Both the position numbers and the translations under genes were made by a program. The notes beneath the pieces were generated by a model. It saw nothing but the letters and a program-made list of their open reading frames with translations. It searched no databases and was not told the origin of the DNA. Shown here piece by piece: positions 25,331-35,111 of a stretch of DNA of 64,000 nucleotides. The DNA is from Spirochaetaceae bacterium. GTDB taxonomy: Bacteria > Spirochaetota > Leptospiria > Leptospirales > Leptonemataceae. The stretch covers positions 62,001-126,000 of the forward strand of contig PBUB01000035.1 in the NCBI GenBank assembly GCA_002729885.1, written 5' to 3'. Numbering within the stretch: the first letter of the stretch is position 1; each line of letters begins with the position of its first letter.

Positions 25331-27322
25331 TTAGTTCTTACCTGCGCTCTGTCTATACATGTTTTCAATCTCATGCCCGTATTTTTCGCTTACAATATTC
25401 CGTCGCACTTTAAGGGTTTGCGTTAGCTCTTCGCCGGCTTTGAATGGTTCCGGAAGAAGATAAAAGGCGCCGATTCGCTCAAAGCTCTTGAAACCTGTTT
25501 CCGATCCTACACGACTTCGAATCTCTTTTCTATAGAGTTTCACTATATCTTCGTTCAGATTATAGTAGGCTGGATCAATGGCTCCCTGAAGATTCATTTC
25601 TTTGAGCCGGGCTTCCAGAACGTTATGATCCGGAACAATCAATGCTCCCAGAAATTTCTTGTCCTGACCAACCACCATTACCTGGTGAATCAATGGACTC
25701 TGACTGAGTGCGAATTCCAGAGGCTCCGGTTCAATGTTTTCTCCACCCAGAAGAACGATAGTATCTTTGGCCCGACCCGCGAATTTCAGAAGTCCTTCCC
25801 TGGTCCAGACCAGAAGATCCCCGGAATCCAGCCATCCATCCTTCAAGGTAGCCCTGGTCTTTTCTTCGTCTTTATAGTAGCCCTGCATAATATGGGGCCC
25901 TTTATGATGACACACACCTTTGATCCCCGGCTTTCGAATTTCATTTCCATGACTGTCCAGTAGCTTGACCTGAATTCCGGCCACCGGTTTTCCTACGGTT
26001 CCAATCACGAAGTTTTTTCCCAGTCGAGCCACAGACACAGCAGATGTTTCGGTCATACCGTAGACTTCAAATATAGGGATTCCAATGGCTGCAAATAGGC
26101 GATCTATGTGCTCTGGTAAAGCTCCTGCTCCAGAAACAGCGTAGCGAATCTCTCCGCCCAGCACTCCTTTGATTTTCTTAAATACCAACCTGGATAGAAG
26201 AAAAAGAGGCCATAGCAGTAGCACAATTACGAGGGAAACCAACCGCTCCAGAAGCACCAGTATTCCAGGCACTGGCTTTACATGATAGGTCTTACCTCTC
26301 ATTCGGTCCCAGTGAAATCTAAAGCTCAGAGCCACTTTGCGAAAGAAAAAGAAGATTTTCTGTCGCGCAGCGGGAGCCTGACGAACCGTTTCCAGTATCT
26401 TGTTGTACATCGCCTCCCAGACCCTGGGCACAGAGAAAAGCACCGTAGGCTTAACTTCCTGTAAATCCCTGGAGAGACTGGCGATGGAAGTGAACGCAAT
26501 ACTGGATCCGCAGTGAAACAATACGGTTTCCCACATTCTTTCTCCTATGTGCCAGGGCGGCAGAAATCCCAGAGAGCGATCGCTACTGGTATAGGGGGTT
26601 CCCTGCTCTTTAAGAATATGTAATATGGTTCGAGCCTCCCAGGCCAGGTTGGAATGAGTGAGCATCACACCTTTGGGAGTACCGGTGGTTCCAGAAGTAT
26701 AAATGATGGTAGCCAGATCCTGAGGCACTACGGCGGCTCCTTCCTTATCCACGGCCCCGGGATTGCCCTCCAGAAATTCGCGTCCCATTTGTTTCAGCTC
26801 TTCCAGTGAGAGAGCGGCCACCTCCGCCGGGATATCCAGTCCCGTTTCATTTTCGAAGAAGAAAATATACTTCAATCCAGCCAGTTCGCTCAAAGTGCTT
26901 TTTAACTTATCATATGCTGCACGATTTTGCAGAAACACCGCTCTCGCTTCCGAATGCCCGAGAATGTATTTCAGATCATCCGAAGTAGCATCCGTTCCCC
27001 GGGGTACGTCCACCATGCCCACAGAGTTTAGCGCTCCGCAAATGCGTAACCATTGCGGGCCCACATCGGCGATAAGGGCCACTCGATCTCCTTTGCTAAG
27101 TTTCAGGGATAACAGACCACCGGCGATGGCGGTAAGATCTTCGTAAAATGCGTGATAGGTGGTACTCTGCAGTTCTCCGCTATCGTCACGGAATCGCTGG
27201 CAAACAAGATCTGTATGCCGGCCGGAGGATTCCCGGAAAATATGATACATGGTTGCATCGGGACTCAACGGATTGAACTTCATGACCTGAGCATGGCCAG
27301 GCCGGCCAGCAGAGCAAGGCAT
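25331..27322 (-). CDS. long-chain acyl-CoA synthetase (AMP-forming)
   Basis: A 663-residue ANL-superfamily enzyme that activates fatty acids through an acyl-AMP to acyl-CoA. Motifs: P-loop 'TIIYTSGTTGTPKGVMLTH', 'VYGMTETSAVS', 'GWLDSGDLLVWTREGLLKFAGRAKDTIVLLGGENIEP', which includes the hinge and the C-terminal domain start. A ~45-residue hydrophobic insertion near residues 335-375 ('VIVLLLWPLFLLSRLVF') suggests membrane association, as in FadD15-type enzymes. The start is uncertain: an ATG 13 codons in (27283) gives 'MKFNPLSPDATMYHIF' and may be preferred. Confidence 0.9.
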   Translation of the reverse strand: MPCSAGRPGHAQVMKFNPLSPDATMYHIFRESSGRHTDLVCQRFRDDSGELQSTTYHAFYEDLTAIAGGLLSLKLSKGDRVALIADVGPQWLRICGALNSVGMVDVPRGTDATSDDLKYILGHSEARAVFLQNRAAYDKLKSTLSELAGLKYIFFFENETGLDIPAEVAALSLEELKQMGREFLEGNPGAVDKEGAAVVPQDLATIIYTSGTTGTPKGVMLTHSNLAWEARTILHILKEQGTPYTSSDRSLGFLPPWHIGERMWETVLFHCGSSIAFTSIASLSRDLQEVKPTVLFSVPRVWEAMYNKILETVRQAPAARQKIFFFFRKVALSFRFHWDRMRGKTYHVKPVPGILVLLERLVSLVIVLLLWPLFLLSRLVFKKIKGVLGGEIRYAVSGAGALPEHIDRLFAAIGIPIFEVYGMTETSAVSVARLGKNFVIGTVGKPVAGIQVKLLDSHGNEIRKPGIKGVCHHKGPHIMQGYYKDEEKTRATLKDGWLDSGDLLVWTREGLLKFAGRAKDTIVLLGGENIEPEPLEFALSQSPLIHQVMVVGQDKKFLGALIVPDHNVLEARLKEMNLQGAIDPAYYNLNEDIVKLYRKEIRSRVGSETGFKSFERIGAFYLLPEPFKAGEELTQTLKVRRNIVSEKYGHEIENMYRQSAGKN

Positions 27323-27438
27323 TTCCCGACGGGGATGTCAGAGATGGAACGGACATTGATTAGAAGGATGTCCGGCGCCGGAAGGAAGACTACAAGGATC
27401 GATAGTCTTTACCAATACTGTTCATGCTTCGCCATTTT

Positions 27439-28740
27439 TTATTCCGCCCGATGGGTGGCTTCGTCCAGACTGGAAGCAAGCAGAAATCCCAGAATCAAAA
27501 GCACCGCGAATACCAGTAGCAGCCACTGAAATCCGCTCTGTCCAAGAAATGCGAAACCGGCTGCAGCCGCGGTAAAGAAACCCATAAATGTATTGGCCAC
27601 CGAAATGTACGTAGAGCGATCCTCTTTCGGAGCATAATCTACCAGGTAAGTTTTTCGCGCCAGCCGAGCCCCGCTGTATACAATGGAATGAACAAACACC
27701 AATCCCAGACAGGCATACGATAACCAGCGATCCTCCAGCCAGAGCGGAAGGATCAATGCGGCTACAGCTATGAATACTCCCAGAAGGCAGCTGATCTGTA
27801 GCAATTTCCTGGAGGAGTGATCCGCCTGTCTTCCCCAGAACGGACTACTAATCATCTCCGCCAGTCCTCCCACAAGAATCAACGAGCCCAGCATCCCCAC
27901 CGAATCGTCCTGACGACCCATAAGCGAAATATAGGGAAGCATAAGCGGAACAAGAAATAGAAGTGCACGCACCAGAAGAAACTTGAGGAAGTTACGGTCT
28001 CCCCTCAGGATTCCTATTCCTGCCTTTGCCTCCTTCCAGGGATTTCTACCTCCGCCTGTTGCACCGACGAACTCTACAATTCGTGAAAAGATCAGCGCCG
28101 CCATCCACCATAAAGCAGTCGCGACATAGAACAACATCGCATAGATCCATACATCATCCGTTCCGCGTACAAAGTACAAAAGGCCCAGACCTGCCGGCAC
28201 AGAAAGAAGTGCGCCGAAAAGAGCCCTATAGGATAGCATTGTTCCACGCTGGCCAGAAGGAATGGTTTTGGCGGTTACATCTTTATAGGCCAGGGAAGCA
28301 ACTCCGCTGGCAATAGCGAAGAGCAAAAAGAGAAAAAAGAGTACCGGAACAGTAATCGTATGGTTTCCGCTCTGTATAGCGAGCCCCGAAAAAAGAAGGC
28401 ATAATCCTTGAATAATTGCCGAAAGAACCCAGACCCACTTTCGCACGTTTAACGTTCGAATCCTGGCAGAAACGAATAGTTGCGGCAAAAGGGAACCCGC
28501 ATCCCGGGCCGGAACCAGAAGTCCAATCCAGATTCCAGAAGCACCCAGAGCGGAAAAAATCCACGGAAGCGTAATCCCGGGATGAATAATTCGTTCTGCA
28601 AGCCTGGTTAGAGTTCCATTAATTATGTTTTTGAAGAAGTTACCCGGGCTTTCCTGGCATGCTTCTTCGGGAATGCTGTCGCATGAACGTAGCTCTTCAT
28701 CGGTGAGAAATGAATGAACTCGATCCACTGTAGAAGACAC
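27439..28740 (-). CDS. MFS transporter
   Basis: A 433-residue protein with about 12 membrane helices after an unusual ~50-residue polar N-terminus. Internal features include 'AYKDVTAKTIPSGQRGTMLSYR' and 'PFWGRQADHSSRKLLQ', the latter a helix 8-9 loop of the MFS A-motif type. No substrate can be assigned. It starts with GTG without a strong ribosome site and lies 116 bp upstream of the acyl-CoA synthetase in the same direction. Membership in one transcript is possible but not shown. Confidence 0.8.
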   Translation of the reverse strand: MSSTVDRVHSFLTDEELRSCDSIPEEACQESPGNFFKNIINGTLTRLAERIIHPGITLPWIFSALGASGIWIGLLVPARDAGSLLPQLFVSARIRTLNVRKWVWVLSAIIQGLCLLFSGLAIQSGNHTITVPVLFFLFLLFAIASGVASLAYKDVTAKTIPSGQRGTMLSYRALFGALLSVPAGLGLLYFVRGTDDVWIYAMLFYVATALWWMAALIFSRIVEFVGATGGGRNPWKEAKAGIGILRGDRNFLKFLLVRALLFLVPLMLPYISLMGRQDDSVGMLGSLILVGGLAEMISSPFWGRQADHSSRKLLQISCLLGVFIAVAALILPLWLEDRWLSYACLGLVFVHSIVYSGARLARKTYLVDYAPKEDRSTYISVANTFMGFFTAAAAGFAFLGQSGFQWLLLVFAVLLILGFLLASSLDEATHRAE

Positions 28741-28830
28741 AGGTCGATTTCATTTTCGGTGCCTTACCTATCAACCGGCTTTCGTCCCCTGGGCGCTTCG
28801 TCCCACGGGCACTCAGGGGCTTCAGGTGCT

Positions 28831-29175
28831 TCAGGCAAAGTCCAGATCCGGCTGGACCGACAGAGTGGTAGCCAGAAGGACATCGCTGAGTATGCGGGGC
28901 ACTTCAAATTCTACAGACACAGTGTAAAAGAACTGATCTCGGAGCTGCAGACCTTCTTTTCGCACTATCCTGCCTTTGAATTCGAGCTCGGTTCCGTATC
29001 TGGAATCCACGCTGCCTCGAACGCTACGGCTTGTGTCCAATTGCAAATACTCCTTACTATCCATCGCAAACAGAGCTCCTGTCTCACTCAGTGAAAGCAG
29101 ATAGGCCCTGAAAAACTTTCCGCGATGATAGATGCGGACTCGAAAATGAAAAAATGCCATTGGTTCTGCGTACAT
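28831..29175 (-). CDS. small PilZ-like protein
   Basis: A 114-residue protein with 'RVRIYHRGKFFRAYLLSLSETGALF', which fits the first strands of a PilZ domain including the xSxxG turn ('SLSETG'). The N-terminal RxxxR that binds cyclic di-GMP in typical PilZ proteins is not at its usual place, because only ~11 residues precede the first strand. Cyclic di-GMP binding is therefore doubtful. It lies 45 bp downstream of the GlgX-MalQ gene on the same strand and may be co-transcribed. ATG 29175 and an internal ATG five codons later are both possible starts. Confidence 0.55.
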   Translation of the reverse strand: MYAEPMAFFHFRVRIYHRGKFFRAYLLSLSETGALFAMDSKEYLQLDTSRSVRGSVDSRYGTELEFKGRIVRKEGLQLRDQFFYTVSVEFEVPRILSDVLLATTLSVQPDLDFA

Positions 29176-29220
29176 GCAGATACATTCAGTATTACCTGTT
29201 ACCCCACCGTTACAGCTTCT

Positions 29221-32200
29221 CTACGATCCAGTTTTTTCCCCGGACGGTGCAGCCCTTTCCTCCATAACAGCATCCGTAATGGCTCTGTAATACTTACCCT
29301 TGCCCAGTTGCTCTATGGAGAGGGGGCTGAGTATCTTCCAGTTTGGATACTGATCCACCGTTCCAGGCATATTGGGCTGATGCAAATCCCCGGTAAGATC
29401 ATTCATAGAAACCAGAACCAATCGAGAAGAACTACGGGCCAACGCACGATGAATGGCCACAGAAAGAGTCACAAGCTCCGAATCCGATGGCATTTCCTCA
29501 TTGCCTTCGGCGAAATCTGCGGCATGCGCTGCCAGAGAGCTTAGCTTTTCTGCGGTAGCTGGCTCCACAACCTTCTGATCCAGTAGATATCTCAGGATAT
29601 GGTTTCGGTCGTTTTTCCTTTCCTCCAGGGCCGCCGCAGCATCTTCTTCCTGGCGAAATCTCTTGCATTTCTTTCGGTCCAGAATATCCACACCCAGCCA
29701 GTATCCATTCCAGGTGGGAAGATCATGCGTATTTAGCGTAGCTACGGACAGATTGGGATAACCTTCCGTTTCGCACAGAGAGCCATCGGCGTTTCTTTCG
29801 AAGAATAGAACTTTCCAGGAAAGCATATGTCTCTTTCGCAGTATGTCTTCAATTTCATCGGGAACCGTTCCCAGGTCTTCACCGATGACAGTGCATCGGT
29901 GAAGATGACTTTCCAGACATAGAAGTGCCGTTAACTCGCGATAGGGATAATAGACATAGGTGCCTGCATCCGGATGGACCCAGAAAAGTCGAAACAACCA
30001 CATTACATGATCCAGACGAAGATATCCATCTTCAATCATGTTGGCTCGCAGTAGATCCCTGAATGGACGAAATGCCTTCTTTTTCAGTGCCAGAGGATTC
30101 CAGACTCCAATACCCCAGTCCTGACCGGTAGGAGCAAAGAAATCCGGCGGAGCCCCTGCTCTGGCTTTCTTCGCATAAAGGTCTGGATTGGTTCTGTGAT
30201 CCGCTCCATCCATGGCAACTCCCACAGCTACGTCGGTGTACAGTCGCAGTCCCTTTTCCGAAAGCTTCGCACAGACAGAATCGAACTGATCCCTGGCGGC
30301 CCAGAATAGATATTCGTAGAATCCCAGCCTGCCTGCGTATTTCTGACGAATCTCGTTGTCTGTCTTTCCTGCTTTCCAGGCCTTTTCTTCTTCGGAGCCA
30401 GACACATCGATCTCCTGCAGCAGTTCGAACATGGCATGCTCATGCAGCTCCGGGTTCTTCCTTAGATACGATTGCATTCGGTCCTTTCTTGAATGCACCT
30501 CTGGATCACCGGAGGTCTGAAATGCATGATAGGCCTTTTCCAGAAGCTCCAGTTTGATCTTCATGGATCGAGGATAATCAATGCGATAATTATCCGGTAG
30601 AAAGGCAGCTTCCCCTAGAAGTTTATCTCCATCCGGCACGGACCTCCATTCGGGAAGCAAAGCCGGACCAATGTAGAATGGATGAATCTCCTTGCGAGTA
30701 GACGGGTAATAGGGACTTCTCAGTTCAGGATGATTCAAAAACAGTGCATGCAACGGCGAAAGCCCCAGCACCCGATATCCGTCCTCCGCCAGCTGACCTC
30801 CCAGCTCCAGAAGATCATGAAAGTCCCCGGCCCCCACACTACGGGAAGAATGGATGGAATAAAGCTGCAGAGTTACTCCGGTATCGCGCAAACCATCATC
30901 ATACACCTGGCCCAGAATGGGATCTCCGTTGGAGGCAACCGCTGGCATTTGACTTTCGCTTCCATCCTGGGCAGATACAAAACAGCGATCCGGACTTATG
31001 ACCAGAAGACCACGATCTGCTGCAATGCCATCCTTTAGCAGTTCCAGGATATAGTATCCCGGTTTTAGATCTCCTGGCAAAGGAACATGGTAGGCAAAGT
31101 ACCGAATGTCATCCAGAACTGTGGAACCCTGCTTCCATCGTACTTCCAGAGGTAAATGTCTAAAGCTCTCTCCGCTTTCGTACATTATGGTCAGCGCATG
31201 ACCATCTCTCTCTTCTTCCGGCAGGCGAACCTGGACGTAGCCTTCTTCCGTATCCAGCTCGCTTTCGAAGCATACGATACAGGAATCCAGAGCGTCGTTC
31301 CAGTTCTGCCGCCTTAAATCCAGGCGTACCTCGTCTGGCTTAAATCCATCCGGAACCTGCGGCAGTAGTTCACGAATAATTTTCTCCAGTCTCAGACCTT
31401 CCAGATTATGGGTCTTGCCGGTTAAGTCCGTAAAATTTCTCAAGATGCCGATTTCGTCGGCAAGTCTCTGAAGCTCTGGCTCCCTGGATTGACGATCCAG
31501 TTCTCTATCCAACCAGCCCTCCTCCGCTTCAAAGATGCATACTCCTTCGGCTCCCAGAGTAAACCAGGCACCGGGAGGTAGTTCGCGGTGCTCAATTCGT
31601 GAGTCTCCGTTATCGGAGTAGCTGCCTTCGGAACAAAGAACACAACGCCAGATTGCTTGAAACACAGTGGGAATTCGAAAACGAATGGCAGACTTCTCCG
31701 GATTAAAGCAGATCAAAAGGCTCCGGCCTTCCATGATGCGCTTTAGATCTGCTCTCCTTCCAAATTCAGACGGCAACACAACAGAGAATGCAGTTCCTCT
31801 TTCATGCCATTGCCTTTCGTCCAGCTCATCGCCTGTGGGCGCCAGCCAGTAAACATCTTTGATTTCCGATCCACCGGGATCATATCCAAACAGAAAATTC
31901 CTTCTGCGAAGCACCTCATTTCTCTTGCGAATCTCGAGCAGGCTCCGAGTCCAATCCAGGAGTTCAGATGCCTCTTCGCTGATTTTCCAGTCTGTATAGC
32001 TAATGGAATTATCCTGGCAGTATGCGTTGTTATTTCCTCTCTGGGTCCGTCCGCGCTCATCGCCGGCCAGGAGCATGGGCACTCCCTGGGAGGTAAGCAG
32101 AGTTGCCAGGAATGCCTTTTTCATTCGCATCCGACGGGCCTGGATTAGCGGATCGTCCGTTTCCCCTTCCGCACCATGATTGTTGCTCAAATTATCATCA

Positions 32201-33642
32201 TGCCCGTCTTTATTGTCCCATAGATTGCTTTCGTTATGTTTCTCTCCGTAGGTTACCAGATCATGCAACGTAAACCCATCGTGTGCTGTAATGTAGTTGA
32301 TACTGGCTGAAGTTTTGCGACCGGCGGATGCATATAGATCAGATGAACCGGCGAAACGTGTAACCATGGTAGCAACCCGTGCCTGCCCCAGGTTCCAGTA
32401 TCTTCGTATCTGATCGCGATACTGACCATTCCACTCCGCCCATTGACCTGGGAAATTGCCGACCTGGTATCCCCCTTCACCCAGATCCCAGGGTTCTGCG
32501 ATCAGCTTCACCCTGGAAAGTACCGGATCCTGACTGATAATATCAAAGAACGATGCCAGGCGATCCACTTCGAAAAGTTCCCTGGCCAGTGCACTGGCCA
32601 GATCAAAGCGAAATCCATCTACGTGCATTTCGGTGACCCAGTATCTAAGGGAATCCATAATCAATTGAAGCACTCTGGGATTGTTCATGTTCAGGGTGTT
32701 TCCACATCCTGTGAAGTCCTGGAATAGATGAGGGGCTTCTGGCTGAAGACGATAGTAGGCCTGATTGTCGATACCGCGAAAGCTAAGAGTCGGACCTGTA
32801 TGATCCGTTTCCGATGTGTGATTATAAACTACATCCAGGATGACTTCCAGCCCGGCCTGATGCAGAGTGCGAACCATGGTTTTGAATTCGTAGATGGCAT
32901 CGGTTTCCCGCCGGCCTACAGTGTAGCGACTACAGGGTGCGAAATAGGCCAGGGTATTGTAGCCCCAGTAATTAGTAAGACTTTTCTGGACCAGAGCATG
33001 CTCGGAGATGCTGTGATGCACAGGTAGCAACTCCACCGCTGTAACTCCCAGGGACTTAAGATAGTCCACCACCGGTTCGCTACAGAACCCCAGGTAGGTA
33101 CCTCTAAGATCCTGAGGCACCTCCGGATGCCGCATGGTAAATCCTTTAACATGAGCCTCGTAAATTACGGTATCTTCCCAGGAAATCCTGGGAGGTCGGT
33201 CATCTCCCCAGGTAAAGGCTGTGTCCACTACAGCGCCCAGCGCCACATAGGGCGCTGAATCCGTATAGTCCGGAGTTTCCAGATTATCGGGAAATTTCCA
33301 TCCGTAAAGTGAGGGATGCCAGGTCAGGTCTCGGCCAATGGCCCTGGCATAGGGATCCAGCAGAACCTTGGCAGGATTGAAGCGATGTCCCTCATGAGGA
33401 GCGTACGGGCCATTTACCCGGTACCCGTATAGCTGCCCAGGGCGGATGCCGGATACATAGCAGTGCCAGACGTAATCTGTGCGCTCATGCATGGGAATGC
33501 AGTAGGCTTCTGACGTATCCGATGCATGCTCAAACAGACACAGTGTAATACTTCTGGCATTCTCAGAGTACAGGGCGAAGTTAACCCCGGCCCCATCCCA
33601 GGTCGCACCCAGAGGATAGGACTTACCAGGTAATACTTTCAT
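29221..33642 (-). CDS. GlgX-type debranching enzyme fused to 4-alpha-glucanotransferase (MalQ)
   Basis: A 1473-residue fusion. Residues 1-~690 are a glycogen debranching enzyme: CBM48 start 'YPLGATWDGAGVNFALYSEN', nucleophile Asp ~346 in 'VDGFRFDLAS', acid Glu ~382 in 'LIAEPWDLGEGG', and 'TAHDGFTLHD' near 455. A beta-rich linker (about 690-900) follows. Residues ~905-1473 are a GH77 amylomaltase: 'QLYSIHSSRSVGAGDF', nucleophile Asp ~1211 in 'GYLRLDHVM', acid Glu ~1254 in 'VIGEDLGTVPDE', and 'NTHDLPTWNGYW' near 1305. Both active sites are intact, so one polypeptide should cut alpha-1,6 branches and reshuffle the released malto-oligosaccharides. AGAGGA precedes the ATG at 8 nt. It is divergent from the glycogen synthase-like gene. 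Such bifunctional proteins are annotated in a few other bacteria. Confidence 0.95.
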   Translation of the reverse strand: MKVLPGKSYPLGATWDGAGVNFALYSENARSITLCLFEHASDTSEAYCIPMHERTDYVWHCYVSGIRPGQLYGYRVNGPYAPHEGHRFNPAKVLLDPYARAIGRDLTWHPSLYGWKFPDNLETPDYTDSAPYVALGAVVDTAFTWGDDRPPRISWEDTVIYEAHVKGFTMRHPEVPQDLRGTYLGFCSEPVVDYLKSLGVTAVELLPVHHSISEHALVQKSLTNYWGYNTLAYFAPCSRYTVGRRETDAIYEFKTMVRTLHQAGLEVILDVVYNHTSETDHTGPTLSFRGIDNQAYYRLQPEAPHLFQDFTGCGNTLNMNNPRVLQLIMDSLRYWVTEMHVDGFRFDLASALARELFEVDRLASFFDIISQDPVLSRVKLIAEPWDLGEGGYQVGNFPGQWAEWNGQYRDQIRRYWNLGQARVATMVTRFAGSSDLYASAGRKTSASINYITAHDGFTLHDLVTYGEKHNESNLWDNKDGHDDNLSNNHGAEGETDDPLIQARRMRMKKAFLATLLTSQGVPMLLAGDERGRTQRGNNNAYCQDNSISYTDWKISEEASELLDWTRSLLEIRKRNEVLRRRNFLFGYDPGGSEIKDVYWLAPTGDELDERQWHERGTAFSVVLPSEFGRRADLKRIMEGRSLLICFNPEKSAIRFRIPTVFQAIWRCVLCSEGSYSDNGDSRIEHRELPPGAWFTLGAEGVCIFEAEEGWLDRELDRQSREPELQRLADEIGILRNFTDLTGKTHNLEGLRLEKIIRELLPQVPDGFKPDEVRLDLRRQNWNDALDSCIVCFESELDTEEGYVQVRLPEEERDGHALTIMYESGESFRHLPLEVRWKQGSTVLDDIRYFAYHVPLPGDLKPGYYILELLKDGIAADRGLLVISPDRCFVSAQDGSESQMPAVASNGDPILGQVYDDGLRDTGVTLQLYSIHSSRSVGAGDFHDLLELGGQLAEDGYRVLGLSPLHALFLNHPELRSPYYPSTRKEIHPFYIGPALLPEWRSVPDGDKLLGEAAFLPDNYRIDYPRSMKIKLELLEKAYHAFQTSGDPEVHSRKDRMQSYLRKNPELHEHAMFELLQEIDVSGSEEEKAWKAGKTDNEIRQKYAGRLGFYEYLFWAARDQFDSVCAKLSEKGLRLYTDVAVGVAMDGADHRTNPDLYAKKARAGAPPDFFAPTGQDWGIGVWNPLALKKKAFRPFRDLLRANMIEDGYLRLDHVMWLFRLFWVHPDAGTYVYYPYRELTALLCLESHLHRCTVIGEDLGTVPDEIEDILRKRHMLSWKVLFFERNADGSLCETEGYPNLSVATLNTHDLPTWNGYWLGVDILDRKKCKRFRQEEDAAAALEERKNDRNHILRYLLDQKVVEPATAEKLSSLAAHAADFAEGNEEMPSDSELVTLSVAIHRALARSSSRLVLVSMNDLTGDLHQPNMPGTVDQYPNWKILSPLSIEQLGKGKYYRAITDAVMEERAAPSGEKTGS

Positions 33643-33791
33643 TTATATATTCCTCTCCCGGGACGCTAAACTTTTCCTGCAGATTTATCAATTCCGCTGG
33701 AAAACCATAATTCATTTGACAAAATGATTATGCAAGCGTGACTCAGGTTACTCGTGAATCCTGTTTCGCATATCAAAAAAAAGCGTATTCG

Positions 33792-35111
33792 ATGAAGCCT
33801 TTGAAGATACTTATGATAGGATGGGAATACCCGCCGGCCATCACCGGAGGGCTGGGCATGGCCTGTCGAGGGCTGGCGCGCGAAGTTGCGGCCAGAGGCC
33901 ATACTGTGTATTTCGTTCTTCCCAGGGTTTACGGCAATGAACCCAGGGATCCTGGAGTCCATCTCATTGGTCTTAATACAAAAGAACTGCCCATTTCCGA
34001 TGCAGAGCTCCAGGAAATGTTGTTCAGTTTTGCTGAAAGACATGGAGACGAGATTCGAAAAATGCTGCCTTTTGGCGCATACGATAGCCCGACGCTCACA
34101 GCAGACGAAATCTCCCAGAATCTGGATCTAATTCGCAAGCAGTTATCTCGTCAGATTCAGGCTAACGAAGCAGCCGCAGAACGATTGCTGAGCGGTGGTT
34201 ATGGCTCGGACCTGGTTCATCAGATCCATCTATATGCAGATTTCTGTTCCTTGCTGGGAAAGAGACTGAAAGTCGATCTCATTCATGGTCATGACTGGAT
34301 GACTTTTCCCGCTTCGCTGGGAGCGATGGTCCAATCCGGAAAGCCCCTGGTGGCTCACGTGCATGCTACGGAATTCGATCGTAGCGGCATTCATGGAAAT
34401 CGCTACGTTGAAGATATGGAAAGACATCCCTTCCATCGAGCCAGTGCCGTGGTTACGGTAAGCAACTATACTCGCAATATTATCATTAATCGCTACGGCA
34501 TCGCGCCGGAAAAGGTCTTCGCAGTCCATAATGCAGTCGAGGTTGAAGAACAGGTAGCCCCTGCTTCCCGTCCATTCGAAGATAGAATGGTTACTTTCCT
34601 GGGGCGGATTACATTTCAAAAAGGCCCGGATTATTTCGTTCGTGCCGCCAGAAAGGTAATCGATCAGAACCGAAATGTTCGCTTTGTTATGGTAGGGACC
34701 GGGGATATGTATCCTCGCATGATCGAACTGGCTGCAGACCTGGGAATTGGAAAATACTTCCATTATACCGGTTTCCTGAACCGAGAGCAGATCAAGAAGA
34801 TCTACGGGATGAGCGATCTATATGTAATTCCGTCCGTGTCCGAACCATTTGGACTTACGGCTCTGGAGGCCATGTCCCAGGGGGTTCCGGTAATTGTATC
34901 CAGGCAATCGGGAGTGAGCGAAGTAATTGAAAATGCAATTAAACTGGACTTCTGGGACGTAGATGCCATCGCAAAAGCCATTCTGGATGTCATTGGAAAC
35001 GATGAACTGCATACTCAACTAAAATCCGGAGGTCTGGAGGAGGTACGGCGGATTTCCTGGGCCAATAGCGCAGAAAGACTGGAAGAGGTTTACCGGGGAG
35101 TACTGGCATGA
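33792..35111 (+). CDS. GT4-family glycogen/starch synthase-like glycosyltransferase
   Basis: A 439-residue GT-B glycosyltransferase. The N-terminal domain has 'ILMIGWEYPPAITGGLGMACRGLAREVAARGH', the donor-loop pattern of glycogen synthases (a K/G-x-G-G-L motif), and 'DLIHGHDWMTF'. The C-terminal domain has 'VTFLGRITFQKGPDYFVRAA' and 'SVSEPFGLTALEAMSQGVPV', with the conserved E-x7-E that binds the nucleotide sugar. I start at ATG 33792; a GTG at 33738 would add 18 unlikely residues. The stop overlaps the GH57 gene by 4 bp, a pairing seen in other bacteria and consistent with alpha-glucan synthesis. The exact donor (ADP- or UDP-glucose) is not visible. Confidence 0.85.
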   Translation: MKPLKILMIGWEYPPAITGGLGMACRGLAREVAARGHTVYFVLPRVYGNEPRDPGVHLIGLNTKELPISDAELQEMLFSFAERHGDEIRKMLPFGAYDSPTLTADEISQNLDLIRKQLSRQIQANEAAAERLLSGGYGSDLVHQIHLYADFCSLLGKRLKVDLIHGHDWMTFPASLGAMVQSGKPLVAHVHATEFDRSGIHGNRYVEDMERHPFHRASAVVTVSNYTRNIIINRYGIAPEKVFAVHNAVEVEEQVAPASRPFEDRMVTFLGRITFQKGPDYFVRAARKVIDQNRNVRFVMVGTGDMYPRMIELAADLGIGKYFHYTGFLNREQIKKIYGMSDLYVIPSVSEPFGLTALEAMSQGVPVIVSRQSGVSEVIENAIKLDFWDVDAIAKAILDVIGNDELHTQLKSGGLEEVRRISWANSAERLEEVYRGVLA

